This document shows positions 36,121 through 44,107 of a stretch of DNA of 64,000 nucleotides, in pieces. This DNA comes from Chthoniobacterales bacterium (GTDB lineage Bacteria; Verrucomicrobiota; Verrucomicrobiia; Chthoniobacterales; UBA6821): assembly GCA_019747735.1 (NCBI GenBank), contig JAIEQL010000001.1, positions 86,614 to 150,613 of the forward strand, read 5' to 3'. Positions within the stretch are counted from its first letter, which is position 1. Each line of letters begins with the position of its first letter. A model generated the notes under the pieces. It was given only the letters and a program-made list of their open reading frames with translations, searched no databases and was not told the DNA's origin. The position numbers were made by a program, and so were the translations under genes.

Positions 36121-36685
36121 TCGGCTCATCATTGGCCTGGGCAATCCTGGTCGTAACTATGATGGAACACGTCATAATATTGGCTTTGCAGTTGTAGATG
36201 CCTTGGCCGCTAGTCATGGATGTTCTTTTTCTTTCGAGTCAAAATGGAATGCCGAAGTGGCTTCTGTGAGCTCCTCTCTTGTATTGATGAAGCCAAGAAC
36301 ATTTATGAATTTAAGCGGGACGGCCGTTAGTACTTATACACGATTTTTTAAAATCCTAGCGCAAGAGGTCATCGTGGTGCTTGACGATGTTTCTCTGCCA
36401 CTAGGAGCCTTGCGCATCAGAAGAGGAGGGAGTGCTGGAGGTCATCGTGGGTTAGAGTCTATCTTAACACATTTTTCAACAGAAGAGGTGCCACGGTTGC
36501 GTCTGGGTATTGGAGAAAAAGAAAAAAGCGAGGAGGCTCCTCTCTCAGATTTTGTGCTTTCTCGTTTTCACGATCAGGAGCTCGTTCTTGTCAAAGAGAC
36601 CATTCAACGCACATTAGAGGCTCTTGAGTATCTGCAGCGTGAAGGCCTCGACAAAACTATGAATTACTATAACATTACCCCCTAA
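36056..36685 (+). CDS. pth: Peptidyl-tRNA hydrolase
   Basis: Pth recycles peptidyl-tRNA released from stalled ribosomes. The core shows LIIGLGNPGRNYDGTRHNIG with the catalytic His, then KPRTFMNLSG and VLDDVSLPLGALRIRRGGSAGGHRGL. The ATG at 36056 gives 209 aa with about 22 residues before the usual start (LIIGLGNPG). That extension (including SSSFQPPASSLSPR) is encoded by an arm of an inverted repeat. No standard start codon lies nearer the core. Confidence 0.93.
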   Translation: MSDILPIRKSSSFQPPASSLSPRLIIGLGNPGRNYDGTRHNIGFAVVDALAASHGCSFSFESKWNAEVASVSSSLVLMKPRTFMNLSGTAVSTYTRFFKILAQEVIVVLDDVSLPLGALRIRRGGSAGGHRGLESILTHFSTEEVPRLRLGIGEKEKSEEAPLSDFVLSRFHDQELVLVKETIQRTLEALEYLQREGLDKTMNYYNITP

Positions 36686-36692
36686 TTCCATT

Positions 36693-37046
36693 ATGAAAAA
36701 CAATTACGAACTCTTGTTAGCTCTTGCTATTAACGGCCCAGAAGAAGAAATCAAAGCGCTTTTAGAGCGTCTTGAAAAAATAATGAATGCGGAAGGTGCC
36801 CTCATCGAAAAAGTACAACGCTTAGATCGTAGAGAGTTTGCCTATCCTCATCGCCATTTGACATCCGCTCACTATGTCAACTTCGTGATGACGGCAGATC
36901 CTTCTGCTATTGTAAAACTGCAACAGAAATTGGCACTGGTTGAAGAAGTCACACTTCAAAATTATTTAAAAAAAGAGAAAGTCAAAACAACGGATGCTCC
37001 TGTTCAAGCTAAAAAAACTAGAAAAAAAGAAACAGTAGCTGCTTAA
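36693..37046 (+). CDS. rpsF: 30S ribosomal protein S6
   Basis: S6 is a small-subunit protein of the central domain. The 117-aa sequence opens MKNNYELLLAL and contains LIEKVQRLDRREFAYPHRH and a short Lys-rich tail. It lies 7 bp after pth and 12 bp before ssb. The rpsR/rplI genes that usually follow are absent. Confidence 0.92.
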   Translation: MKNNYELLLALAINGPEEEIKALLERLEKIMNAEGALIEKVQRLDRREFAYPHRHLTSAHYVNFVMTADPSAIVKLQQKLALVEEVTLQNYLKKEKVKTTDAPVQAKKTRKKETVAA

Positions 37047-37058
37047 CATTGTTATTTT

Positions 37059-37547
37059 ATGGCCAACCTCAATAAAGTTCAGTTGATCGGCAATATCACA
37101 CGTGACCCAGAGGTTAAGTATACGCCTAAGGGGACTGCAGTGACAGATCTTGGATTAGCAATTAACCGTTTTTATTCTACGGACAATGGTGAGAAGCGGG
37201 AGGAAGTAACTTTCGTTGACGTGACACTTTGGGGACGCCAGGCAGAAATTGCTGGGGAATATTGCAAGAAAGGCCGCTCAATCTACATCGAGGGCCGATT
37301 ACAACTTGATTCTTGGGAGGATAAAGTTTCTGGTCAAAAAAGAAACAAGTTGCGCGTCATTGGAGAAAATATCCAGCTTCTTGGGTCGCGTCCTGGTGCC
37401 TCATCAGGAGAAACAGCAGGGAGTGAAGGTGGGGAAGAAGAGAGAAGTTACACCCGTTCTTCCCGCTCAGGATCAAGTTCTGCAAGCCGTCCTGTACAGC
37501 CTTCATCCTCAAAGATGAATGACGAGGATGATGATGTTCCCTTTTAA
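37059..37547 (+). CDS. ssb: Single-stranded DNA-binding protein
   Basis: SSB protects single-stranded DNA in replication and repair. The 162-aa protein has the OB fold (MANLNKVQLIGNITRDPEVK, then FVDVTLWGRQAEIAGEYCKKG and YIEGRLQLDSWED). A Gly/Ser-rich linker and the acidic partner-binding tip DDDVPF complete it. The start follows TTATTTT without a Shine-Dalgarno. Confidence 0.96.
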   Translation: MANLNKVQLIGNITRDPEVKYTPKGTAVTDLGLAINRFYSTDNGEKREEVTFVDVTLWGRQAEIAGEYCKKGRSIYIEGRLQLDSWEDKVSGQKRNKLRVIGENIQLLGSRPGASSGETAGSEGGEEERSYTRSSRSGSSSASRPVQPSSSKMNDEDDDVPF

Positions 37548-37586
37548 CCAGAATATTTCACTGTGAAATATTTTAGGTAACTCCTC

Positions 37587-38150
37587 ATGGCAACCACAGC
37601 GCTTCATTCTATACCAGTAGGAACAATTCTTCCTGATCGAGAGCTGCTCGATGTCGTCACTAACGAGCACGTCAGGATCACGGAACGCCCTTTTTCAAAA
37701 GGAATCTTGGTGATCATCCTCTGCGCTCATTGTCCTTATGTGGAACACATCAAACTGGTATTAAAAAAACTGGCCTCGCTTTTCATGCCTCAAGGAATTG
37801 CGTTTGTGGGAGTGAGCGCTAACGATCCTGAGCAATATCCAGAGGATGCTCCTGAGAAGCTTCGAAAAATGGTTCTTGAAGAGGCCTTTTCCTTTTCCAT
37901 TTTATTTGATGAAACACAAGAGTTTGTCAAAGCCTTGGGGGCTGTGTGCACTCCTGATTTTTTTCTTTTTGATCACCACTTGCGTCTTGCCTATCACGGA
38001 CGTCTTGATGCTAGCACCCCTAAAAATGGAGTTCCGCTGACCGGTGCTGACCTAAATCATGCTCTAGAAACGCTCTGTGCTGGAAAAACTATTGCTGAAC
38101 CATTTCCCCTATCACTAGGTTGTAGCATCAAATGGAAAGAATCTGCTTAA
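37587..38150 (+). CDS. Thioredoxin-fold AhpC/TSA-type protein
   Basis: This 187-aa thioredoxin-superfamily protein has the redox motif region LCAHCPYVEHIK (Cys near 46 and 49) and GVSANDPEQYPEDAPEKLRKM, typical of the single-domain AhpC/TSA thioredoxin-like family. The cis-Pro region reads VCTPDFFLFD. No signal peptide is visible, so it is probably cytosolic. Its partner and substrate are unknown. It overlaps the PAP2 gene by 19 bp. Confidence 0.8.
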   Translation: MATTALHSIPVGTILPDRELLDVVTNEHVRITERPFSKGILVIILCAHCPYVEHIKLVLKKLASLFMPQGIAFVGVSANDPEQYPEDAPEKLRKMVLEEAFSFSILFDETQEFVKALGAVCTPDFFLFDHHLRLAYHGRLDASTPKNGVPLTGADLNHALETLCAGKTIAEPFPLSLGCSIKWKESA

Positions 38151-38824
38151 AAAAAACTGCTTTATTGCTTCTGGTGATGAGTGGAATGCTCTTGCTAATA
38201 AGAGCATCTTTTTTTCTCGATGCGCCAGTGCGTGCTGCCATTGTGCAGATGGAGGGGAGTAACTGGGATCAGTCGTCTCAAAAATCGATTGTCGGTTGTA
38301 TCAGTCGCTACGGGGATTGGCCCGAACTGATGGGGTTGGGTCTGCTCGGATTTTTCATTGCACGAAAGAGAGGCAATTCAAAATGGCAGCGTCTTTTTCT
38401 CATTGCGATGGTGGCTTCTACCCTTGCTGGGACACTTGTCAATACGATGCGCTTAACCACAGGAAGGACTCGTCCGCGGGTTTCCCCAGCAGCGACACAA
38501 GGATGGTATGGTCCTTATGCCAATAGAGCGTGGTATATCGGAAAATCAGAATATAACAGCTTTCCCTCCGGGCACACTGCCACCGCCATTGCTTTTGCGA
38601 CGATTATCTTTTTTGGGAGTCCCTGTTGGGGCATTCTCTCTTTGTTGCTAGCGGTAGCGATCGCCTCTTCTCGTGTGCTGTTAGGAGCACATCACCCTTC
38701 GGATGTCGTTGCTGCTATCCTCATCGCTTTTACTGTGGCATGGCTTGTATGGAAATATCATGACCGCGTGCCAGGTAGGTATTGGGAAAGGCTACTAGGG
38801 AGGGGAAGCGGCGTTGTTGAGTAA
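38132..38824 (+). CDS. PAP2 family membrane phosphatase
   Basis: This 230-aa protein has several membrane segments and the three PAP2 motifs: a variant motif 1 at RLTTGRTRPR, motif 2 FPSGHTA, and motif 3 SRVLLGAHHPSD. Motif 1 normally starts with Lys; the equivalent position here is not Lys. Members dephosphorylate undecaprenyl pyrophosphate or phosphatidic acid, or process lipid A; which applies is unclear. It overlaps the preceding gene. Confidence 0.87.
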   Translation: MERICLKKTALLLLVMSGMLLLIRASFFLDAPVRAAIVQMEGSNWDQSSQKSIVGCISRYGDWPELMGLGLLGFFIARKRGNSKWQRLFLIAMVASTLAGTLVNTMRLTTGRTRPRVSPAATQGWYGPYANRAWYIGKSEYNSFPSGHTATAIAFATIIFFGSPCWGILSLLLAVAIASSRVLLGAHHPSDVVAAILIAFTVAWLVWKYHDRVPGRYWERLLGRGSGVVE

Positions 38825-38845
38825 AGCAACAAAGCCAGTTGAGAC

Positions 38846-39426
38846 CTTCAACTTCAACTTTTCACTTCAATTTAGTTGCAAACCAGAGCCATCCTCATCA
38901 AGCGTTACCCACTTTCTGAAACCAGTCTCATTCTTCTTTGGTTTACCCAAGAGTATGGGAAAGTGAAAACCACAGCACAAGGGGCGTTGAAGTCACAAAG
39001 CCTTTTTTCGGGATGCCTAGAGCTTTTTACCGAAGCGACTATTTCTTTTTCGCTGAATAAAAAAAGTGATCTCCATTTTTTAAAAGAAGCCCTGCCAATG
39101 CTTAGCCAGCAGCAGCTGCCTAGCACTTATGAAACGCTTCTTTGCGCTTCCTATTTTGCAGAACTAGGTGACCTCTTTACGGAGCCAGGGGAGTCTCTTC
39201 CGGAAATATTTGGATTGCTTCAGCGAGCTTTTCTTTTTTTGCAGCAACAACCACCTACACTTCGGGCTATGGCTCATTTTGAAAAAAGCCTTGCCAAAGC
39301 TCTTGGAATCTACGCTCCAGGGATTATTGTCGAAGATGCTCTACGAACGCTGGTTCCTCGTTTGCCGGCCAATAGGGAAGTTTTATTCAAACTTCTAGTT
39401 GAAGTTGAACGTTGAAGTTGAAGTGA
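38846..39426. repeat. Inverted GTTGAA-type arms flanking recO
   Basis: The left arm (38846-38875), CTTCAACTTCAACTTTTCAC and on, lies just before the recO start. The right arm (39395-39426), CTAGTTGAAGTTGAACGTTG and on, covers its last codons. The arms are complementary at roughly 80% of positions, and the whole gene lies between them. Confidence 0.8.
38876..39415 (+). CDS. recO: Short RecO-like DNA repair protein
   Basis: RecO helps load RecA onto SSB-coated DNA. The N-terminal OB fold matches (TRAILIKRYPLSETSLILLWF, then GKVKTTAQGALKS and LFSGCLELFTEA). The start is TTG at 38876; there is no ATG nearby. At 179 aa it is shorter than most RecO proteins (about 230-250) and lacks the C-terminal Cys cluster. 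Its last residues (LLVEVER) come from the repeat arm, so the end may be eroded. Function could be reduced. Confidence 0.75.
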   Translation: MQTRAILIKRYPLSETSLILLWFTQEYGKVKTTAQGALKSQSLFSGCLELFTEATISFSLNKKSDLHFLKEALPMLSQQQLPSTYETLLCASYFAELGDLFTEPGESLPEIFGLLQRAFLFLQQQPPTLRAMAHFEKSLAKALGIYAPGIIVEDALRTLVPRLPANREVLFKLLVEVER

Positions 39427-39451
39427 AATACCATAACATCTCTATTTTTTT

Positions 39452-40246
39452 ATGCTCCAATATCACCGCCTCTTACGCTTAGTTTTAGAACAGGGAGAAA
39501 AAAAAGAAGATCGGACAGGAACCGGCACCTTATCAGTCTTTGGAGCCCAAGAGCGGTTTGATTTGCATCAAGGGTTTCCTTTGCTCACGACAAAAAAACT
39601 TCACCTGCGCTCCATCATTCATGAGCTCCTTTGGTTTCTTTCAGGAGAGACTAATGTTGCTTATCTTCACAAAAATCAAGTTACCATTTGGGATGAATGG
39701 GCTGATACGGAAGGAAACTTAGGCCGTGTTTATGGAGCTCAATGGCGAGATTGGCGTTGTGCTAACGGAACCTCACTTGATCAAATAGAGCGTCTACTTC
39801 ACGACCTCAAAAACAATCCTGATAGTCGTCGCCATATTGTAACAGCATGGAATCCCGGGGAGCTTGATCAAATGGCTCTGGCGCCCTGCCATGCCTGGTT
39901 TCAATTGTATGTTTGTAACGGTGAATTAAGCTGCCAGCTGTATCAGCGCAGCGCCGATCTTTTTTTAGGTGTTCCTTTCAACATCGCTTCCTACGCTCTT
40001 CTCACCATGATGATTGCCCAAGTAACAGGGCTGCGTGCGAAAGAATTCATCCACACTTTTGGCGATCTTCATCTTTATCTTAATCATCTCGATCAAGCAA
40101 AAGAACAACTCTCGCGGACACCGCGCCCCTTTCCTCAGATGACACTTAATCCTGCTGTTAGTGAACTGAGTGCCTTTTGTTTTGAAGATTTTGAATTAAA
40201 AAATTACGATCCTTGGCCTGCGATTAAGGCTCCGATTGCAATTTAA
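39452..40246 (+). CDS. thyA: Thymidylate synthase
   Basis: ThyA makes dTMP from dUMP with methylene-THF. The 264-aa sequence has [32 protein letters not shown], the active Cys in [11 protein letters not shown], and [22 protein letters not shown]. The length is typical of the E. coli-type enzyme. A run of T precedes the ATG. It is followed by folA, its usual metabolic partner, after a repeat-filled spacer. Confidence 0.97.
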   Translation: MLQYHRLLRLVLEQGEKKEDRTGTGTLSVFGAQERFDLHQGFPLLTTKKLHLRSIIHELLWFLSGETNVAYLHKNQVTIWDEWADTEGNLGRVYGAQWRDWRCANGTSLDQIERLLHDLKNNPDSRRHIVTAWNPGELDQMALAPCHAWFQLYVCNGELSCQLYQRSADLFLGVPFNIASYALLTMMIAQVTGLRAKEFIHTFGDLHLYLNHLDQAKEQLSRTPRPFPQMTLNPAVSELSAFCFEDFELKNYDPWPAIKAPIAI

Positions 40247-40252
40247 GAAAAA

Positions 40253-40410
40253 AAATTAACAGGGATAGAAGCGATAGAAGGGATGGCGAAAGGGAAAAAA
40301 TAACGAGCCTTTTTTCTTATGTTTCCTTGTGTTCTTTTGTGGCTCTTTCTCATCCTTATTTTGAATAGAACTGACTCAAACTTCTTCATCGCTTCTATCC
40401 TTGTTAATTT
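40253..40410. repeat. 23-bp inverted repeat in the thyA-folA spacer
   Basis: The left arm 40253-40275 and right arm 40388-40410 are complementary at 22 of 23 positions (units like ACAGGGATAGAAGCGATAG). The 112-bp interior holds no gene. A similar left arm occurs at 63723-63750. The right arm ends 3 bp before the folA ATG. Confidence 0.88.
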
Positions 40411-40413
40411 CTT

Positions 40414-40881
40414 ATGAAAGCAATTGCGGCTATGGCCGAAAATCGTGTGATTGGTGCAGAGGGAAAAATTCCATGGCACCTTTCTGGAGAGTTGCCTTTT
40501 TTTAAAAAAACGACATTAGGTCATGCGATTGTAATGGGGCGTAAGACCTACGAATCTCTTGGGAAGCCTCTTCCAGGGCGAAGGAATATTGTGCTTAGTC
40601 GTACAATGCCGCCAACAGAGGGGTGCACTGTGGTGAAAAATCTCGAAGCATTGAGGGTATTAAATATTCCTTCTGAAGAAATTTTTGTCATTGGAGGTGC
40701 TGAAATTTATCGTTTACTCCTCCCAGAATGCGACACTCTTATTCTAACTCACGTACATCGTGCTGTTGCAGGGGATACTTTTTTTCCTCCCTTTGAGAAA
40801 GAATTTCAGGCGGAAAAAATTCTTTTGGAGACTCCCGAGTTTAGAATTCAAGAGTATCGGCGCTGTGTGAAAGCCGGCTAG
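40414..40881 (+). CDS. folA: Dihydrofolate reductase
   Basis: FolA regenerates tetrahydrofolate used up by ThyA. The 155-aa protein has MAENRVIGAEGKIPWHLSGE, the cofactor motif VMGRKTYESLGKPLPGRRN, and IFVIGGAEIYRLLLP. The acidic catalytic residue usually before F/MxxxT (LPxDLxxFKxxT) is Glu here (SGELPFFKKTT). The length is normal. It is paired with thyA. Confidence 0.94.
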   Translation: MKAIAAMAENRVIGAEGKIPWHLSGELPFFKKTTLGHAIVMGRKTYESLGKPLPGRRNIVLSRTMPPTEGCTVVKNLEALRVLNIPSEEIFVIGGAEIYRLLLPECDTLILTHVHRAVAGDTFFPPFEKEFQAEKILLETPEFRIQEYRRCVKAG

Positions 40882-41018
40882 CAAAAATCGTAACAACATA
40901 TTCTTCTGTTTTTTCTTTGTGAAATGAAATGACGTTGGTAGCTAAAAGCATAATTATTTTGTTGACATTAACAATGATAGTTACATTCTTGTCACAGTAG
41001 TTATAAAATTTCATTTTT

Positions 41019-41171
41019 ATGAAAGCGTTCTACCAAACTATCCCCATCGTCGCAGTGGCGTCGATTTCTATTGGTAGTATTCGGGCTCACTCCTTTCTTC
41101 AAAGACACTTTCCACCGGAACGCCGTATTGCATTGCAACTGCAGTGCCAGGATCTTTTTGTTGCCAAATAG
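41019..41171 (+). CDS. Small secreted peptide (50 aa), unknown
   Basis: The ATG at 41019 follows CATTTTT, the window's common start context. The translation begins MKAFYQTIPIVAVASISIGS with a hydrophobic stretch ending near IRA, which could be a signal peptide. The remaining 28 residues are polar with one Cys. There is no family recognition. It is short and could be chance, but it fills an otherwise empty 338-bp interval. A TTGACA at 40962 may belong to a promoter. Confidence 0.4.
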   Translation: MKAFYQTIPIVAVASISIGSIRAHSFLQRHFPPERRIALQLQCQDLFVAK

Positions 41172-41219
41172 ACTGTTTTGGCAAACGTAAAGTAAGCAAC
41201 CCCCAACCCCAGTATAGTT

Positions 41220-41474
41220 ATGAATGAGATCCATAAAATGTTCCCCAAACTGGATAAGCTAATTGATAGTTGGTGTGAGCGACGTTGTTTAAAGCCGCTC
41301 TGTTTTATATTACGAGATTACCCGTTATGTAGTGAACTCAGCGATGGGTGGGGCGTCCTCTTGGAAGCACTCTTGGAAATCAAAGGAATTTGCTGCCATG
41401 AATTAACGCTAGAAGAGAGGCGGTTGTTGGGGGAGCTTATCCATGCTATCCAGGAAAAGAAAGAAGGGTGGTAG
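41220..41474 (+). CDS. Small Cys-containing hypothetical protein
   Basis: This 84-aa protein is unrecognised. It carries five Cys (CERRCLKPLC and ICCHE) and amphipathic helical segments (LLEALLEIKG, ERRLLGELIHAIQEKK). It has no signal peptide. Compact codon use and an ATG in open context make it a plausible gene. Metal or partner binding through the Cys residues is speculative. Confidence 0.55.
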   Translation: MNEIHKMFPKLDKLIDSWCERRCLKPLCFILRDYPLCSELSDGWGVLLEALLEIKGICCHELTLEERRLLGELIHAIQEKKEGW

Positions 41475-41589
41475 ATCATAGCCAAATAGGTTGTAGTCTA
41501 TTATAGGTAGTAGGTTGTAGGATTCAGGTTAACAGGAAATAGTTTCTTAAAGAAAAATAGAGAACTTTTTTAATCTACTATCCATGTGG

Positions 41590-41758
41590 CTAGCCCGAGT
41601 TCCACAGTTGCGAATGGCGATCTTTCGCAATATACTCGGCCTCAAATTGTTTTTTCAAATCACTTATGTATGAAACATACACTGCATGCTTTTAAAAAGC
41701 ATCTTTAGACCAAGTTTTTACAAAATATCATCCACCTCAACTGTGGAACTCGGGCTAG
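41590..41758. mobile_element. CTAG-bounded palindromic element with 17-bp terminal repeats
   Basis: CTAG followed by CCCGAGTTCCACAGTTG (41590-41610) is matched exactly by its complement at 41738-41758. If CTAG is a duplicated target, as in IS5-type insertions, the element is 161 bp (41594-41754). It is too short for a transposase. It sits in the 377-bp interval 41475-41851, which otherwise holds only tandem GGTTGTAG-like units (41489-41530). Confidence 0.85.
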
Positions 41759-41851
41759 TTTTTTAAATTTTCCGGCTTTACTTTTTCCTGCAACCTGCTT
41801 TTCATTTTTAGAGTTGCGCTCTCTCCCTTTTCCTAAGAGAGTGGGGCTGTT

Positions 41852-43108
41852 ATGAAAATGAAAGCCACTTTGTTTTCGTTTGTTTTCTTTTGTAGTCTAG
41901 GTTTTCTCTTGTTTGGAAAAGATGAGTCCTATATTCCCCCAACGCGGGGATACGATCCAACTAATAGCTATTATGATTATTACGCAACCAGTAGCTATCC
42001 TTTGGGTATTGATCAGGACGGGTATGCTTATGCCATCCCATGGACTCCAGTCACAGGGGGGGATTACGCTTATTTTTTAACCTGCGCAATAGGTTCTGGT
42101 GACAGTCATAATCTTTACGTAAGTCAAATGACTTCAGGAGGTTTTAACTATAACTTACCAGGGGTGCCTGTTGCTCGTATTATGCAAAGTGGGGATAGTT
42201 ACGTTGTGGCTGGTGGAACAAATTCCAATATCCCAATAACCTTTATGGATTTTTTGCGTCCTGTGAGGTATGTCAACTGGTATAACAATGGCCAACAAAA
42301 GGGAGATGCGGGAGCTAAATCAACAGAATACGGGACATATATCATTCATAATGAATATACATGCGACCGTGCTGGTGTGTCGAGAAAGGTGGAAAGTTCT
42401 GACTGGATTTATGTTATGCCAGATAGAGAAGGTATTAGGGCAGCTATTGTGAAAGATCAGGAGGAGCGAAAAACCAACCCAGAAAAACCTCCTTTGAGAA
42501 TGGTGTTTTTAATACCTAAGAGCATATTACAAAATTTCTTGAATCTCTCTTCTCAACAAACAGACCCCAATGTTGATAATTCTATAAGTAACTGCTTTGT
42601 GCCCGCAAAGAAAGATCAGCTAGATCCTCTTAAGAAGGAAAAACATGCCCTCAAGCTGCCTCCTACCTATAGTTCCTATTTGTACGAATGGACGAGTACT
42701 TTTGTTTCAAATGATCCAAGACAGAAACCAGCTGCTAGTTTTTTAACGCCAGAAGATACTAGTCAGTATGGCAAGTATTATCAAGTAGGGGGCGTCTTTG
42801 GAAATGAGCCCAACAATTCCTCAGAGCGACCTATGAGCCAAAGATGGGAAGGTAAATTTGGTATGACGGACTTCACTAATCAGCTTAAAAACTCAGGATT
42901 TCGTCTTATGGAGGTGACCTTTCCTGCTAATGCAGACCCTAATAAGATACCGCTGCCAGTTAGTGATCCCAATCGCAATGTCAGTGACTACTCTATATCA
43001 CCGCCTCCCCCACCACCAGAGCTAAAGTCAGACCAACCAGATCCGTTAGATAAATCAAATCAACCAGATAAACCAAATGAACAAGTCAACACTCCAGCTG
43101 CTCAGTAA
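41852..43108 (+). CDS. Secreted protein of unknown function (418 aa)
   Basis: No family is recognised. It has a signal peptide (LFSFVFFCSLGFLLFGKD), then a Tyr/Ser/Gly-rich N-terminal part (SYYDYYATSSYPLGIDQDGY). A mixed globular region runs to about 340. The tail, rich in Pro, Asp, Gln and Lys, has a poly-Pro run (PPPPPPELK). It may be surface exposed. The 3' end overlaps the next gene by 32 bp. Confidence 0.8.
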   Translation: MKMKATLFSFVFFCSLGFLLFGKDESYIPPTRGYDPTNSYYDYYATSSYPLGIDQDGYAYAIPWTPVTGGDYAYFLTCAIGSGDSHNLYVSQMTSGGFNYNLPGVPVARIMQSGDSYVVAGGTNSNIPITFMDFLRPVRYVNWYNNGQQKGDAGAKSTEYGTYIIHNEYTCDRAGVSRKVESSDWIYVMPDREGIRAAIVKDQEERKTNPEKPPLRMVFLIPKSILQNFLNLSSQQTDPNVDNSISNCFVPAKKDQLDPLKKEKHALKLPPTYSSYLYEWTSTFVSNDPRQKPAASFLTPEDTSQYGKYYQVGGVFGNEPNNSSERPMSQRWEGKFGMTDFTNQLKNSGFRLMEVTFPANADPNKIPLPVSDPNRNVSDYSISPPPPPPELKSDQPDPLDKSNQPDKPNEQVNTPAAQ

Positions 43109-43355
43109 CCTCTGTTTTATCGGAGGCTTTGCCTCTATTCTCGGCTCCATCCTCGTTTGGTACGCTCTTGGCGGAACCAACAGTTGCGACTGGAGCAATG
43201 CTGCCGTTTGTGCTCATCGAGCCTATGGAGAGCGCTTCGGAATTTTTGTAGGACTGTGGGCGCCTACTTTTTTTGTCTTATCCCACTGCTTTTTTATTCA
43301 TGCTGAAAAAGCAACAGAGGAAAAAAATCTTAACATTTCTTCAACAAAGGTATAG
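43077..43355 (+). CDS. Small two-helix membrane protein
   Basis: This 92-aa protein has two hydrophobic segments (LCFIGGFASILGSILVWYAL and FGIFVGLWAPTFFVLSHCFF) and two Cys in the loop between them (NSCDWSNAAVCAHRAYG). There is no recognised family. Translational coupling with the upstream secreted protein is likely from the overlap. Confidence 0.65.
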   Translation: MNKSTLQLLSNLCFIGGFASILGSILVWYALGGTNSCDWSNAAVCAHRAYGERFGIFVGLWAPTFFVLSHCFFIHAEKATEEKNLNISSTKV

Positions 43356-43476
43356 TTGAAGTTTGATCCATTAGAATAGCGAAAGTGGGGCTAGACAATC
43401 GGGTAAAAAAAGAGTAGTCCTTTTTTTTGTCAGTCAGTCTTATTTTCAACGACACTTCATCTTAACAACGAAAATT

Positions 43477-43980
43477 ATGAATAAAAAGATAGCCATTCTC
43501 TTCTCATCATTACTGGTGGCAGGCTTTGCACTCGCTCAAGAGCAGTCATCATCCTCGGCAGCAGCACCTGCTACCACCACTACTACTGTCACCGAGTCTG
43601 CTGCAGCTACAGCAGCTGCAGCTACGGCAACGACTGAGACGGCGGCGCCAGCAGCAGCACCTGCAGCCTCTTGTGAAGCGAAAGAGAAAGGAACTTGCAT
43701 GCCTCAATCTAAATGCGCCAAGACTCATATGAAAAAATGCTGTCATGATGTACTTACTCCTCAGGAGCGTCACCATTTTTGTGAAGTCAAATGCAAGGTG
43801 GTTGAGGCTAATCCTTCTTTGAAAGATCGAAAGAAAAAGCATGAGCTGTGTGATGCTATCTTGAAAGAAGATCCTTCGCTAAAGCCTGTCCTCGATAAGC
43901 TCAAAAAACATTGCGAGCTAGAGCATCAGAAAAAGAAAGCTGAGAGCACTTCAAGCGCTTCTACTTCTGCTACGAAGTAA
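43477..43980 (+). CDS. Secreted Ala/Thr-rich, Cys-containing protein
   Basis: This 167-aa protein has a signal peptide (MNKKIAILFSSLLVAGFALA). A low-complexity Ala/Thr/Ser/Glu stretch follows to about 65. The helical C-terminal domain has eight Cys (CEAKEKGTCMPQSKC, KKCC, FCEVKCK, LCDAI, KHCEL). The Cys pattern suggests disulfides or metal binding in the periplasm. The family is unknown. A good terminator follows. Confidence 0.8.
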   Translation: MNKKIAILFSSLLVAGFALAQEQSSSSAAAPATTTTTVTESAAATAAAATATTETAAPAAAPAASCEAKEKGTCMPQSKCAKTHMKKCCHDVLTPQERHHFCEVKCKVVEANPSLKDRKKKHELCDAILKEDPSLKPVLDKLKKHCELEHQKKKAESTSSASTSATK

Positions 43981-44023
43981 GAAGAAATTTTGGAAGCGAT
44001 AACGCTTCTTGTTAAATAAGCTG

Positions 44024-44054
44024 AGCCCGGAGCGATCCGGGCTTTAGTTTTTTT
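44024..44054 (+). terminator. Rho-independent terminator
   Basis: AGCCCGG-AGCGAT-CCGGGCT forms a 7-bp GC-rich stem, followed by TTAG and seven T. It lies 44 bp after the preceding stop and is the best terminator in the window. A small GAAGCGATAACGCTTC hairpin precedes it. Confidence 0.85.
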
Positions 44055-44107
44055 AGACATTGTTGAAGAAGGTTCTTGTCAGCAATAAAAACAATCAACA
44101 AAAGAGA

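Noticed and set aside
40962..40990. TTGACA as a sigma70 promoter for the small ORF at 41019
   Set aside because: No acceptable -10 lies 16-18 bp downstream; TATAAA at 41002 is too far. A promoter is possible but not supported.
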